A DNA stretch of 64,000 bases, taken from NCBI GenBank assembly GCA_963513935.1, contig OY740771.1, positions 16,076,954-16,140,953 on the forward strand, written 5' to 3'. The translations under genes and the position numbers were made by a program. The notes under the pieces were generated by a model, which had not been told where the DNA came from, did no database searches, and saw nothing but the letters and a program-made list of their open reading frames with translations. Shown here in pieces: positions 35,703 to 45,966 of the stretch (the stretch's first letter is position 1; each line of letters begins with the position of its first letter). The DNA comes from Aphrophora alni (taxonomy: Eukaryota; Arthropoda; Insecta; Hemiptera; Aphrophoridae).

Positions 35703-38387
35703 CGTCAACATTGTTATAAACTCATTTAAAACATTAGTACGTATTAGACAAACATTTATTACACTAACACATTTATACACATTTAATTTCTTTTAAAAAA
35801 CACTTGTTTAGTTTATACGGAAATAACTTTACATAATCGACCGTATCCGGCTGTGATTAAAACTATATTGACCCGGTTTTTTGTCAATCGCCCTTTGCTT
35901 CTAATTTCGATAGAAGATCGCATAATACATTCAACTGGAAATTTTGTTTATCATTTAGTATATCTGTCGGTGCATTCTTTCCGTGGGTGTAGATTTCATA
36001 CTGTTCTTGTACATCCATATATTTATCTTTATGACAGAATTGCAATATTTTCATATTCGTGTGTATGTCTTTGTAAGTGTGGTCATAATCTATCAAGTGT
36101 TCTGCAAAAGTTGATTTTATTGTTGTATTTGATTTTTTAGAATGGGGGATGTGTTCTTTAAATCTCTTTTGGAAAGTTCTTTCCGTTTGGCCAATATAAA
36201 AATTTGGTACAATCACTACAATTTAGTTTGTAAATTCCGCTTTTCGTGTAATTGTTGGAGTTTGTTAGTTTCGGCTTTAGTAATTTGCCTAGGTTATTTT
36301 CCGTAATGCATTGATACAATTTTGGATGAGCAGACGTAAGTAGAACAAAAAACCTTTATTTTATGTCGTTTTTCTCCCTTTTTTAAAAGGTGATGATGAC
36401 TGAAAGGTTTTTGCCTTTAAACAACAAAGATAAAAAGAGTATTGCAAATTTTCTGTTATACATGTGTTTAAAATTAAACATTAGATTGTCACAACTAAAA
36501 TCTTAAGTGATTACTATTCATTTTCTAGGCAATGTAACATGGTGAACTCTGTTGGTTTATCCCTTATGATAAATTGACACCCCAATATATGTTTGATAAA
36601 CATTATAAGATAAATACAATTAATTAATTAATAATACTTTTAATTAGTAAAACCTACCTCGATGCATTATTCTTTTGGAATGCATATGATCCAAAGCACT
36701 ACACACTTGAACAAAATATTTCCAAATTGTTCTTTCAGGAATGAGTCTCCTCTGTCTGCGGAAATGTTTAATCATCCGAGACATATCTCCTGCATCAGCT
36801 AACTCCAAAACTATGGTTAACTCATTATTGTCAATAAATGATGCGTAATACGTGATTATGTTTGGATGAATTAGTTCCTGGCAGAAAAAATAGCAAGTAT
36901 TTTTTTAAATTAAAATTTTATTTATTTATATTTTTTATTAAGGTACAGTTGTAAAATTGAATTATTGTTTACTTTTTTTAAGTAATTGGGTAATGATAGC
37001 TTGTTTATATTATTTAGTTTAATGGGGTCATAAACAGCTAATTTTTGAATAATGTTAATCTTTTCTTCATAAATTAACTGATATTGCCTCTTTAAAAAAC
37101 AATAATTGTTTTACACATAGCCTATTATCATATTTTTGTTTATATACAGAGTGTCTTGTAAGTAAGCTGCCAAACTGATTCTCCGGGTCAGGCTAAAGAA
37201 ATTTTTTTATCTGAATACGCTTAGTTTTTCAGATATTTTGATTTTAGACAAAAACATAACTTTGGAAATAAAAAAGATATTGAGTTCAGATTTAGTATAA
37301 GCATTTTTTACATTCCTTAAGTGTAATGAAAATAAAAACTTTCTTTTTAATATTTTCAAAATGGCGGACGTTTAAAATATTTAATATATTGAAAAACATT
37401 ACATAAAATTCTCAAGACACAAAAAATTTCCATTTTTAATGACAAACAAAACAGTTTTTTGTATTTTTCTAGTCATTTTTTTTTTTTTTTTTTTTTTTTT
37501 TTGTGCTAAATATCTCGAAACATGACATAAAATTATAAAACAAGAACATTTTATTTATTAAACAAATAAATGACATTCCAACTTGTATGTTTGCAGTAGA
37601 TAACAAAATTTTGAACAAAAAACTATGACAGAGTCCACCATGACATTGGTTAACTAAACAAATTTAATAATTTCTTAAAATGCTTACAAAGAAAAATTAA
37701 TATAGGCATTTTAAAATAGTTAAGGGTCACATTTGATTTTTTTATGCAATACAGATAAATGGACTATATTATTTTTATTAAAAGTAATACAATTCAAAAA
37801 TCACGTTTTCTGTTATTTTTGTCAATCCTTTGACCTACAGAAAAAATTTTAAAACTATTTTGTTTTTCATTAAAAGAAAGTTTTTTGCCTTTTGTGAATT
37901 TTTGTTAAGTTAGTGGTTTTCGAAATATTCAATATTAAATATTTTCGCCGCCATTTTGAAACGGCTTTTTTTTAGGTCTATACATTGAAAATTTTAACTC
38001 AATTTAAAACTACATACTGATTTCAAGAAATAATATTGCACCTCCAGACCTAAAGTGTTTTGTCTTATTTTATTTACTAGGTACCGTGAAAACTAAATTT
38101 TACAATATTTTCTCACCATTTATTTTTTAATTTGTATAAAAAAAATTACTTACCTGCAATATTTTAACCTCCTTCATACAATCCAATCTTGATTTTGCAT
38201 CCATCATTTCAAATATTGGTATTTTTTTCAAAGCAACAAGCACACCATTAGCCATACTTCGAGCTCTATAAACTGTACTGAAAGTACCCTTTCCTATTTT
38301 ATCCACAAGAATAAAATTATCGAGGGAATTATACAAAGCACTTTTAAAATTAACACTAGTTAATGCTAAAAGTTCACTTTCACACAT
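29627..38387 (-). CDS. Nek7: NIMA-related kinase NEK6/NEK7, five-exon gene (span)
   Basis: The exons join in phase to give 326 residues (NEK7 of vertebrates is slightly shorter). The product is a Ser/Thr kinase acting in mitotic spindle assembly, activated through NEK9 in animals. Visible motifs: Gly-rich loop GKGTFSTV (residues 32-39), catalytic Lys54, helix C Glu73, HRD at 150-152, KPEN, DLG in place of DFG (170-172, normal for NEK6/7), activation-loop Ser186 equivalent to the NEK7 activating serine, and SPE at 195-197. The short tail (VRRYVS end, with a PPQ/PGGPP proline-rich segment) is family-divergent. NEK6 and NEK7 cannot be told apart here, as insects usually have one such gene. It is divergent from COPS9. 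Confidence 0.93.
31335..31755. repeat. foldback repeat in NEK intron 4 with GAAAC motif
   Basis: The left arm (31335-31525) and right arm (31575-31755) are reverse complements with scattered changes, separated by about 50 bases. On the minus strand the left arm carries CTTGAGAACGGCTGAATATC then CGAAACTCCCGTTG, again GAAAC-loop-GTT. The structure matches the other Penelope-like foldbacks here. Confidence 0.7.
31926..32157. repeat. near-perfect foldback in NEK intron 4
   Basis: Two arms of just over 100 bases (from CTTCCACTTTTTATTAGTCT inward to TGCCTTAGCAGGCGAAACC and CAATGCCTTAGCAGGCGAAA) are almost perfect reverse complements around a short loop (TATTACTCTTATTACTGCAG). Each arm carries GCC-TTAGCA-GGC-GAAACC-ATTG-GTC. 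The low divergence suggests a recent event. Confidence 0.85.
32460..32573 (-). CDS. Nek7: NEK6/7 exon 4 (residues 220-257), with duplicated 5' splice site
   Basis: Acceptor TTATAG at 32574-32579, then [33 protein letters not shown] and IYSAQ, 38 codons in phase 0-0. This matches the helix F-G segment of NEK7 ([18 protein letters not shown]...). The donor CAG|GTTAGT lies at 32460|32459. A 30-base direct duplication puts a second identical donor at 32430|32429. Using the second would add the ten codons [10 protein letters not shown] without a stop or frame change. Confidence 0.9.
33599..33801 (-). CDS. Nek7: NEK6/7 exon 3 (residues 152-219)
   Basis: Starts in phase 1 after TTCTTATAG. It gives [53 protein letters not shown] and [12 protein letters not shown]. 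It holds the DLG magnesium motif and the activation loop. Donor GAG|GTATGT in phase 0. Confidence 0.94.
34108..34132 (+). other. hammerhead-like core, isolated
   Basis: CTGATGATGGTACTAGTATC followed by GAAAC: full CUGAUGA and GAAAC, with a GGTA/TATC hairpin between. No GTH triplet follows within a short loop, so this copy appears incomplete. Confidence 0.35.
34913..35368. mobile_element. 456-bp hAT-like non-autonomous transposon
   Basis: The terminal inverted repeats begin CAATGACTACATAAATAC and are perfect for 33 bases on both sides. The 7-base sequence CTTCTAG is repeated exactly at 34906-34912 and 35369-35375. The CA-N-N-G start and the 7-8 base duplication fit hAT. The inside is GC-richer than the surroundings. 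The 82-residue frame inside is not transposase-like. Confidence 0.85.
35529..36352 (-). mobile_element. Penelope-like element, 5'-truncated, with terminal-repeat piece
   Basis: Flanked by an exact 12-base duplication CCTTTATTTTAT (35517-35528 and 36353-36364). On the minus strand it holds the end of the Penelope protein (GIY-YIG part), a 3' region with (AT)n at 35674-35698, a hammerhead-like motif at 35642-35618 and finally an inverted copy (35574-35620) of its own coding start (36350-36303). Partial inverted duplications of this kind are typical of Penelope insertions. Confidence 0.8.
35884..36350 (-). pseudogene. Penelope GIY-YIG endonuclease C-terminal fragment, frameshifted
   Basis: From 36350 the frame reads [32 protein letters not shown]; after one surplus T (near 36208-36212) it continues [27 protein letters not shown] and ends [11 protein letters not shown] with a stop at 35884. 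I-Y-x-L-x-C then Y-I-G-x-T-x-R-x-F-x-x-R-x-x-E-H is the GIY-YIG nuclease motif of Penelope-like retroelements. The reverse transcriptase is lost and the frame is broken, so it is inactive. Confidence 0.8.
36658..36877 (-). CDS. Nek7: NEK6/7 exon 2 (residues 79-152, first base)
   Basis: Acceptor TTCTGCCAG before GAACTAATTC; donor CGAG|GTAGGT. It encodes [20 protein letters not shown], then [30 protein letters not shown] and [10 protein letters not shown]. This is the helix C end, hinge and catalytic-loop start, nearly identical to vertebrate NEK7. Too short on its own strand to stand out as a long frame; found by homology and splice phase. Confidence 0.93.
37145..37560 (+). mobile_element. transposon-like fragment (AGAGTGTCTTGTAAG end)
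   Basis: ACAGAGTGTCTTGTAAGTAA opens a stretch with TTTCAAAATGGCGGACGTTT and a poly-T at 37479-37502. The phrase structure resembles DNA-transposon ends elsewhere in the window. No second end or code was found. It lies in NEK intron 1. Confidence 0.35.
38154..38387 (-). CDS. Nek7: NEK6/7 exon 1 (residues 1-78)
   Basis: ATG at 38387 opens [20 protein letters not shown], then the N lobe: [39 protein letters not shown]. The donor CAG|GTAAGT follows at 38154|38153 in phase 0. The length of the N-terminal tail before the kinase domain fits NEK7. Confidence 0.92.
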
Positions 38388-40325
38388 TTTGATTCAATTC
38401 TAATCTTCTTTGTTCACTAAATTTAACCTAAAAGATGTACACTTTAACTAAACAAAAACCAGTTTTGTAGGCCTAGTTGGTAGTTTATTAGAATGTGAAA
38501 ATTGTTATGGTAGACGTACTATGTCATTGCCTCATTGCCTCACTTTCATGTGAACAGCGATGGGTTAGAGTTTTACATTGTATTGATTTTGAAATTGTTT
38601 ATAGATAACAAATGAAAAGGTTTCAATCAATAATGGGTCACGCAAGTTTGTGCATAGACATGCAAGCAAACGTAAGCCCTTCAGCATTTGCAGTTTTGTT
38701 TAGCAAACATTTGCCTCAAATTGATATTTGGTCATAGTACGGGTTCACAATAACAGGCTTCAATATTTTTCGAGTCTAAGCAAACTAATTTTAAACTACA
38801 GAGCGCGTAGAAGATCACTGTTGGAGATTTCAAATTGAATATAACTTATTGTATTAAATGAACTCGGTAGATAGCGTTAGCGTCGATTATGTACATGACG
38901 TCAATGAAAATGTGTTTCAATATGCATAATTAATTTTTTTTCTGTATAACAATAATTAGAGTAACATATTTTCTGTTATATTGTATCATTTAACAATAAT
39001 TAAATAGGCCTAAAGTTGCTTTGCTTGTCTTAAAATCGTCCCTCCCAAAAATAGTGTTTTATTAAAATCGATATTTTAATAACGGGGCGATCTTGGTTCA
39101 TTTTTGTTTTTTGCCAATTATTCGTAAGTTATAATGTTTTATTTGCGACTTTACTCACGGGTTAAGGTCATTAGTTTTCATATTTGACTAAAATTTGAAC
39201 AAAATCGGTAGAATTGTCATAGCCTGGCCGACTTTATCTGTTTTTTCCCGATAACTCGCAAACCAGCATTTTTGGAGAGATGATGACTAATACGTTTTAT
39301 TTTGGTCCTGAGAGGGTACATTTGAGCAAATTTTATCAAAATCAGTACAACCAATTATGAGAAAATTTATTTTTTTTATGACAGCTATCTTTAAATTTTT
39401 AGTGATCAAAAAAGTTAAACAAAACCTAGAATATCTAAGCTTTCACATTAACAACGAGCCATATAAACAGTTAACTTTTAAAAGATGTAAACAATAAATC
39501 ACAAATAATGTAAGTCCTATACTGTATGTACAGTTAAGTCCTTAACTTTTAAGAGATGAAAAATTCAAACCCAATTGTCTCACATTAACAATAAGCCATA
39601 TAAACGGTTTAGTTGTGTGAAATGTAAGCTATCAACCATAACACAACGTGAATCCCCACAAATAAAGTAAGCACTATAAGTTAACCTAAAATTAATTTTA
39701 AACAGCTGTTATAAATTCTCAAGAAAAATAAAATGTATTTGAGAGTTGAAACAGTTTTATTTTGTGAGGTGTAAGCAACCAATTCACAACACAACATGAA
39801 TCTACACAAATAAAGTGAGCACTATATAAGTTAATCTTAAAATAATTTAAAACAACTGTTATAATTTTTTTAAAGTATTTGGGAATTTATAACTATGTTT
39901 TAAGTTATTTTTGTTGTGTAGCATGTTAATTAATTACCTCTAACAGGGACGTTATTTAAATCATAAAATTAAATTTATGTAAAAATAATTTTAAACAGCT
40001 GTTATAAATTCTCAAACAAAACAATGACTTAAAACATACTTGAGAATTTATAACAGCTGTTTAAAATTGTTTTTTGTGTGAAACATGTTATTTACACATA
40101 ACAAGAATGTTATTTAATTGATAAATTTATTATAAAATAATGGTTTCCAATGAAAATGAATAGTTTTCGGCAAATCTGTAAGTAACACTGTTTAATTTGA
40201 CAGCTCAATCATTAAAATCAGCCCTGTAGTAAAGAAATATGCAATTGGTGCAGAAATACTTAACGAATTAAATACAAGCCTCATATATAAAGCTTGAGAA
40301 GAATCTTATCAGTTAAAGTAGAATA
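38388..40325. other. NEK 5' flank and repeats
   Basis: The NEK promoter region should lie just right of 38387; GTCATTGCCTCATTGCCTCA at 38524 is a short duplication. 39100-39370 is the relative of the dispersed repeat at 18570. 39470-39960 contains loosely repeated blocks (CACAAATAAAGTRAGCAC, AACAGCTGTTATAA). Confidence 0.4.
39987..40066. repeat. short palindrome with 27-bp arms
   Basis: TTTTAAACAGCTGTTATAAA-TTCTCAA at 39991 faces its exact reverse complement ending at 40066, with a spacer of about 22 bases. CAGCTG lies in each arm. Confidence 0.75.
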
Positions 40326-40327
40326 AT

Positions 40328-41217
40328 AAATGATTTTTTAACAAAAAAAGACCGACTTCAAAAAAAGAACAAAAATAAAAAAAAAATTAAAAAATAAAGA
40401 AAAAATATATTCAACATTAATGTGTAATAAATATAATTTAAAAAAATATAACATGTAACTAAAAAGTGTTAAATAATAATGTGTTACAATAGTAATTCCG
40501 ACTTCGTAATAATTATATTCGTGAAATGTAAACTGATATTTACAGAAACTAAAACGAGTGTTTATATCTTGTTTTCTCTCTCTCTCTCTCTCTCTTTTTT
40601 TTTTTTTTTTTTTTTTTTTGAAGTCGACGCCACGATCGATTCAACGATGTAATTGCTGAAGAAACAAAAGTTAATGACAAACCCCCCCTTTTCTAGTTGT
40701 ATTCAATTTAATTAGTACACCTTTCGAGGTAGGCCTACCTTTTTTCATAATTGACCGTTTGAACTTTTCTAGTGTCAAAAAATAGGACTACTCGCTATTT
40801 AGCCTGTATACCTAAAATATATCGTGCACTCACAAAGAAAAATACCAAACTGTATTTTTGCAAGTATAGTAGTAAGAGAAAACTGACAAAATTTCAAAGA
40901 ATCGTGTCATAGAGTATTCGGTATAATAGCTCATCTCTTGAACAATCATGGCGTCGACTTAAAAAAAAAACAAAAAACAAGATATAAAACACTCGTTTTA
41001 GTTTCTGTAAATATCAGTTTACATTTCACGAATATAATTATTACGAAGTCGGAATTACTATTATAACACATTATTATTTAATACTTTTTAGTTACATGTT
41101 ATATTTTTAAAATTATATTTATTACACATTAATGTTGAATATATTTTTTCTTTATTTATTTAGTTTTTTATTTTTGTTCTTTTTTTGAAGTCGGTCTTTT
41201 TTGTTAAAAATCATTTA
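40328..41217. repeat. large foldback element, about 250-bp arms
   Basis: The arms 40328-40580 and 40965-41217 are reverse complements along their length (AATGATTTTTTAACAAAAAA, GACCGACTTC, ATTCAACATTAATGTGTAAT, TCGTGAAATGTAAACTGAT, CTAAAACGAGTG). The spacer holds CT and poly-T tracts, TTTGAAGTCGACGCCACG and unrelated sequence. The outer ends carry GAAGTCGGTC, shared with the LINE tail at 41786, hinting that the element is made of facing ends of one retroelement family. Confidence 0.85.
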
Positions 41218-41559
41218 TTTTGTCACTTTTATTGCTTTTATTAAGTAGCTTTCAATTTATTTTTCTATTAAAGATATCCTTTCCCCGGTTGAAAAAATTA
41301 TTGATCTAGTACTGGTAAGTATTGATGATAACTGGACATTACTGGAAAGGTATTGGCTCGATGAAACTTTTTAATACTAGACAAAACATGTATTAAACTT
41401 TGTAAATCCAATTAATTCTTTCAAATTCAACAATATTTATTTATTGCTATTACTGGCCCAGTACTAACAAAAATGCCATATAAGTACTGGCTAGTTAACA
41501 TAAACAATATACCATTTTCAATATTATCAATATTAAACAATAATATTTCCAACTAGTCG

Positions 41560-41714
41560 TGTCAACCAGGCGCCATTTTGGCATTGTTTTGCAAATACTG
41601 GCCAAGTACTGGCTCAATCAAGTGAGAAATGAAATGGGACCATCTCGGGACCATACCCTTTCAAATGAAACCACCCCCAATGAAATCGCTTGAGCCGTTC
41701 CGGAAATATGGGCG

Positions 41715-41762
<48 letters not shown>

Positions 41763-41812
41763 CAGATCCAATACAGAACCTCCTCCTTTTTTGAAGTCGG
41801 TAAAAATAAGAC
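41560..41812 (+). mobile_element. non-LTR retrotransposon 3' end fragment
   Basis: AATGAAATCGCTTGAGCCGT, TCCGGAAATATGGGCGAAC, (CA)n at 41716-41757, GAACCTCCTCC and TTTTTTGAAGTCGGTAAAAA follow in the order found at the 3' end of a widespread insect LINE group. The specific clade is not determined. The 92-residue frame spans the microsatellite and is not a gene. Confidence 0.5.
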
Positions 41813-41814
41813 CT

Positions 41815-43185
41815 TTATATGTTGTAAAAACAGTAACTGTTCTTAAGTGTTCTTACTCAGTGGATGAAGGCGTTTCTTTGACCTTGCTCCTGAGATCATG
41901 TGTTTGAATCCTACTCAGAACACTTTTTTTGTCTATGCAGGTTGGTTGTATCTAATTTGTGGTATTCTGGAGTGAGGATTTACCATAAATAAAAGGTGGT
42001 TGGCTTGAGTGAAAGTTGAAGAGATTGGTTAGTATCTAAGTTATAGATAACACCTATTTTGCAAATTTTATTTTTGTAAATATGTATATTTAAAACCTAT
42101 AAAATCGTTGTATTATGCGCTTGTCAATGTTATGCCTAAAATAAACTATGCAAATCCATTAAGAAAATTGAATTAAAAATAAACAAAAGTGTTTAAAAGA
42201 AAAAATGACAAAAATAGTTTATTTATTAATTAAAATATTGTATATAAATTTAATTTAGTTGGCTTTAGCTTTACATTGTCAGCAAGAAGATTTATAAAAC
42301 CATCAAACGTTTTCTTAAAATAACAATATATTTGAAACTCGTGCAAATACAACAGCTTCCGGTGGCACCGGAGGAGTGCTCGTTAGCCAACATCATAATG
42401 AATATGGTATCACAAGACACTTTAAACTATTTTTTCTAGACCCGACTCTGGTAGCTGTTAAATTTTTTGTAATAGTAACATCTAAAAACCTCTTATGCTT
42501 TTTATGGAACTTTTTAGTTTATAAGCAACAAAAAGTATATTTAACTTTGACATTTATGATAGAATTTAAAACAGGTTGGATTAATTTGGATGAAGTAAGA
42601 TATGTAACCCATAATAATATGGATTAACATACAAATTAAATCAAATTAATTTTAAAATGAAGTAGGTTATTATTAGCTCGATTACCTTTGGGATTGTGAA
42701 AGCATGCTACAATATCATCCTTAATTTAATTTTAATTTTTGAGTTAAGTAAGGTAATTTTGTAATATACTAATGTTTAATATTAATTTCCTAATCAAAAT
42801 TGCGTAATCATTCTAGGAGCTAAACCTTTTAGTGTAGCTTTTATGTATATCTCATTCGTAAATTGATCCACTGATTTTTAATAGGACGTTCTGTCTACAG
42901 ACGTTACTGTGCTAGTAGAGTTGATGTTTAAAAGATGTTTGGTTTATTTGTTAGTAAGTTGTTACCTCTTGCTTGGTTCTCAATGTTCTCGTTCTCATAC
43001 TTGAATTACAATTAATGATTTAGCTTGTTTTATGAATTTTTTATATATTTAATTCATTTTATAAGTAAATTGTGATTGATTGTAGATTCCGTTTCTTGGT
43101 AATATTAAAAATAAACTAGGTGTTCGAAGTTATTGATTTAACAAGAAGCAAAAGTGGAAACGTCTCCTTGGTTAACCTCAGAATC
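41815..43185. other. COPS9 upstream region, no gene recognised
   Basis: AT-rich. The 83-residue frame at 42376-42627 has no known features. The COPS9 promoter and any non-coding 5' exon must lie here or near 43100, but cannot be placed. Confidence 0.35.
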
Positions 43186-43189
43186 CAAC

Positions 43190-43258
43190 ATGAAGCCTTC
43201 TGTTGTAGCTGATGAAATGTTTCCAGAGGGGGCTGGTTTTGGTATGGATATGGAGGAT
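43190..43258 (+). CDS. COPS9: COPS9 exon 1 (residues 1-23)
   Basis: ATG at 43190 in AACATGAAG context; [20 protein letters not shown] then MED, followed by GTAAGT. The sequence [15 protein letters not shown] is the family hallmark, with VA inserted before DEM relative to the human protein. Ends in phase 0. Confidence 0.95.
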
Positions 43259-45213
43259 GTAAGTATAGTAAATATTATAGTTTAATAAGGGTGCATAATA
43301 TACTTTCGCCAATTTATAACTTATGTTAAGTTATAAATGTATTGGTCCATGTATTGGTCCCAGTCTAGAAATTAGGCCTATACTAATGGCTATGTTTCAG
43401 TGAGGGTGGGTGGTTTGTTAATCACATCCCCGTTAATTTATTTCATTGGTCATTATACATTGAAGGTCACCCTACTTTTTTTAGAAGCTAAAAACTATGC
43501 AAACAAACTATTTTCCTTGTTTCTCAACAATCTGATATTTTCTAAAAACCGCGAAACAATTTTATTGTCTCAAAATCCATTAGTATTTAAGAAACTTACA
43601 ATTTTAGACTCAAGGAATTTAAGCTTTTTCGGGTTATGACGAATGTGTACAATGATTACATGAGTCAAGTTTGTGACTATAATACCAGTATTTTTCAAGT
43701 TTGTGACTATAATACCAGTATTTTTCAAGTTTGTGACTATAATACCAGTATTTTTATAGGCCTAATAATAATTCGAATTTGCCCCTAACCACAATCACTG
43801 GAACTTAATAAAACACAATTATCTGATTAATTGTTCTTTATTAATTATATCCACTTAATGCCCTGATGTACATTTCGATAACATGGTTATCATCATCGGA
43901 GGGTCTTGCTTATAAACTAAATCTAACCTTACATATCTATTACTAAAATAAAATTAAACCTAAAACTATGATAACCTGAGTGCAGGTTAAAATCCCTCCC
44001 ACTCCACAGATCAGTTGACCAGTAAGGGCTTGGGCTGGCCCTTTGTCAAGTTATTGTTATATGTCTTTGACCTATGGAGTGGGGGGAAAGATAACTGTAC
44101 CTCTAACAAAGCTAATGAGAACAGGTGCCCTACTTCTTACAAAAGTCTTTATAACTTAACAATACAAAATAATGTGACTACTTAATTTATTACATCTGTA
44201 TTTTCCCTAGATTACTAAGAAAGTTAATATCCATGTGTATATACACATACACACACATATATACATGCATACACATGCAAACACATACACATATACATAC
44301 ATATATATATATATATATATATGGTAATTCTGCACAATTACTTGGTCAACCCCAATTTTTTTCATATTTTACTACGGTCATAAGGATGTTCTCAGAAAAC
44401 AAGAAACATATAATTTAAGGCCCGCAAGGCCATCTGCCGAGCGATAAGAAGGTTCAAAGTCCACGCGATAACAGTGGCTTGCGGGAGACGCGTGGAAGGC
44501 CAGTTGTGACAGTACCGTTATATAATTATATATAATGACAGGTTTGGCCAGGTAGCTATATATATAGGCCTATATATATAGCTACCTGGCCAAACCTGTC
44601 ATTATAGGCCTGTAGAGATGTATGTGAAACTAAAAAAAATAGAAATTACCTCAGTAATCGCCGGGTTCAACGTCCTCATCCAGATGGCAACAAAACGACA
44701 AATAGTTTGCTGTGACTAATTATGACTCTCAAACCACGTATTTTTATACTGCGACACGTATTTTTTACACTGAATTTTGACCTTTTTTTTACTACTATTC
44801 ACTGACTCGATTCTATTCCAACAGTTAAACGCGTGTTTTTCTTCATTTAACGTCATCGACCCGCCACATGTTGGACACACTTTGGTACGTTGCAAAACGC
44901 TGTGTTCGTACAAAAAACGTGTTAATTTTTCCTGATCTTCACTTAAAACCGTGAAACTAAGTACCGTGTTCTCACACCCGTCACATAAAAGAGGATTATC
45001 GGAGGAACCACTAGCCATAACGATACTGTCACAACTGGCTTTTCGCGCTACTGCTGCAAGCCACTGTTATCGCGTGGGCTTTGAACCTTCTTATCGCTCG
45101 GCAGATGGCCTTGCGGGCCTTGAATTATATGTTTCTTGCTTTCTGAGAACGTCCTTATGATCGTAGTAAAATATGAAAAAATTTGGGGTTGACCAAGTAA
45201 TTGTGCAGAATTA

Positions 45214-45272
<59 letters not shown>

Positions 45273-45577
45273 CATATCTCACAACTAATTGAATACATAA
45301 TATGTTACATTGATTTAGGCCTACTTAATATAGATTTTACAACTAATAAAATACATATTTAAATTCTAACTTAACTTGTTACATAAATAAATAGAACTAA
45401 CTTGATATCTGTATTGATCTTATAACTAAAATACGTAGTTGATTTTACATGACTTGAAATCTGTATTTCCTTAAGAATACTGTGAAAGTTAAATTTATAT
45501 TTATGTTATACGCTGGACGTTATATTAGTGTAACTCATGAAGTGTAAATTAAAGATAGAAGGTCTGAGAAGGGAACA

Positions 45578-45650
<73 letters not shown>

Positions 45651-45919
45651 CTTTCCTAGTCCTTTTTAAACAGACTTGTAATGCAATCACAAACTTGACT
45701 CACGGTGTCATTCTACATATTTGTAAAAATCCAAATAAGCCTTAATTCCTTGTGTCAAAAAGTGTCAGTTTCTACAATATTAATGGATTTTTACACTTGA
45801 AAATTGTTTCACATTGTTAAAAAATATCTGATTAATGACCAAGAAGGTAAATAGTTTAAGTTCGAATGATTTTTAGGGACTAAAATCTAGGGTAAGCTTC
45901 ATTGCATAAATATTGTTTG

Positions 45920-45966
<47 letters not shown>

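Larger units (their letters stand above)
34891..36430 (+). mobile_element. family A repeat split by two later insertions (host of nest)
   Basis: Pieces 34891-34912, 35369-35528 and 36365-36430 join into an ordinary family A copy: CCTCAAGGGCTCACTTCTAG, TGAGTATTTGGCAATA, TAGATCCCTCTC, TCTCAACCAGTTCTTAC, TTAGAGTATGCAAGAG, CCTTTATTTTAT, then GATGATGACTGAAAGG and TTTGCCTTTAAACAACA. The gaps are a hAT-like element and a Penelope-like fragment, each with its own target duplication. Confidence 0.8.
44323..45215. mobile_element. Merlin-like DNA transposon, truncated, about 194-bp inverted repeats
   Basis: The ends begin GGTAATTCTGCACAATTAC and are reverse complements over 44323-44516 and 45022-45215 with some changes. 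It sits in an AT microsatellite, so a target duplication cannot be read. The internal code is the N-terminal part of an IS1016/ISXO2-type transposase, the Merlin superfamily. A palindromic element sits just inside the left repeat. Confidence 0.6.

Noticed and set aside
41629..41907. 92-residue frame with a Thr-His repeat
   Set aside because: Translation of a (CA)n microsatellite within a LINE 3' end.
45048..45275. Frames with long Tyr-Ile runs (also at 9811, 35508, 45913 and 55638)
   Set aside because: Translations of (AT)n microsatellites.
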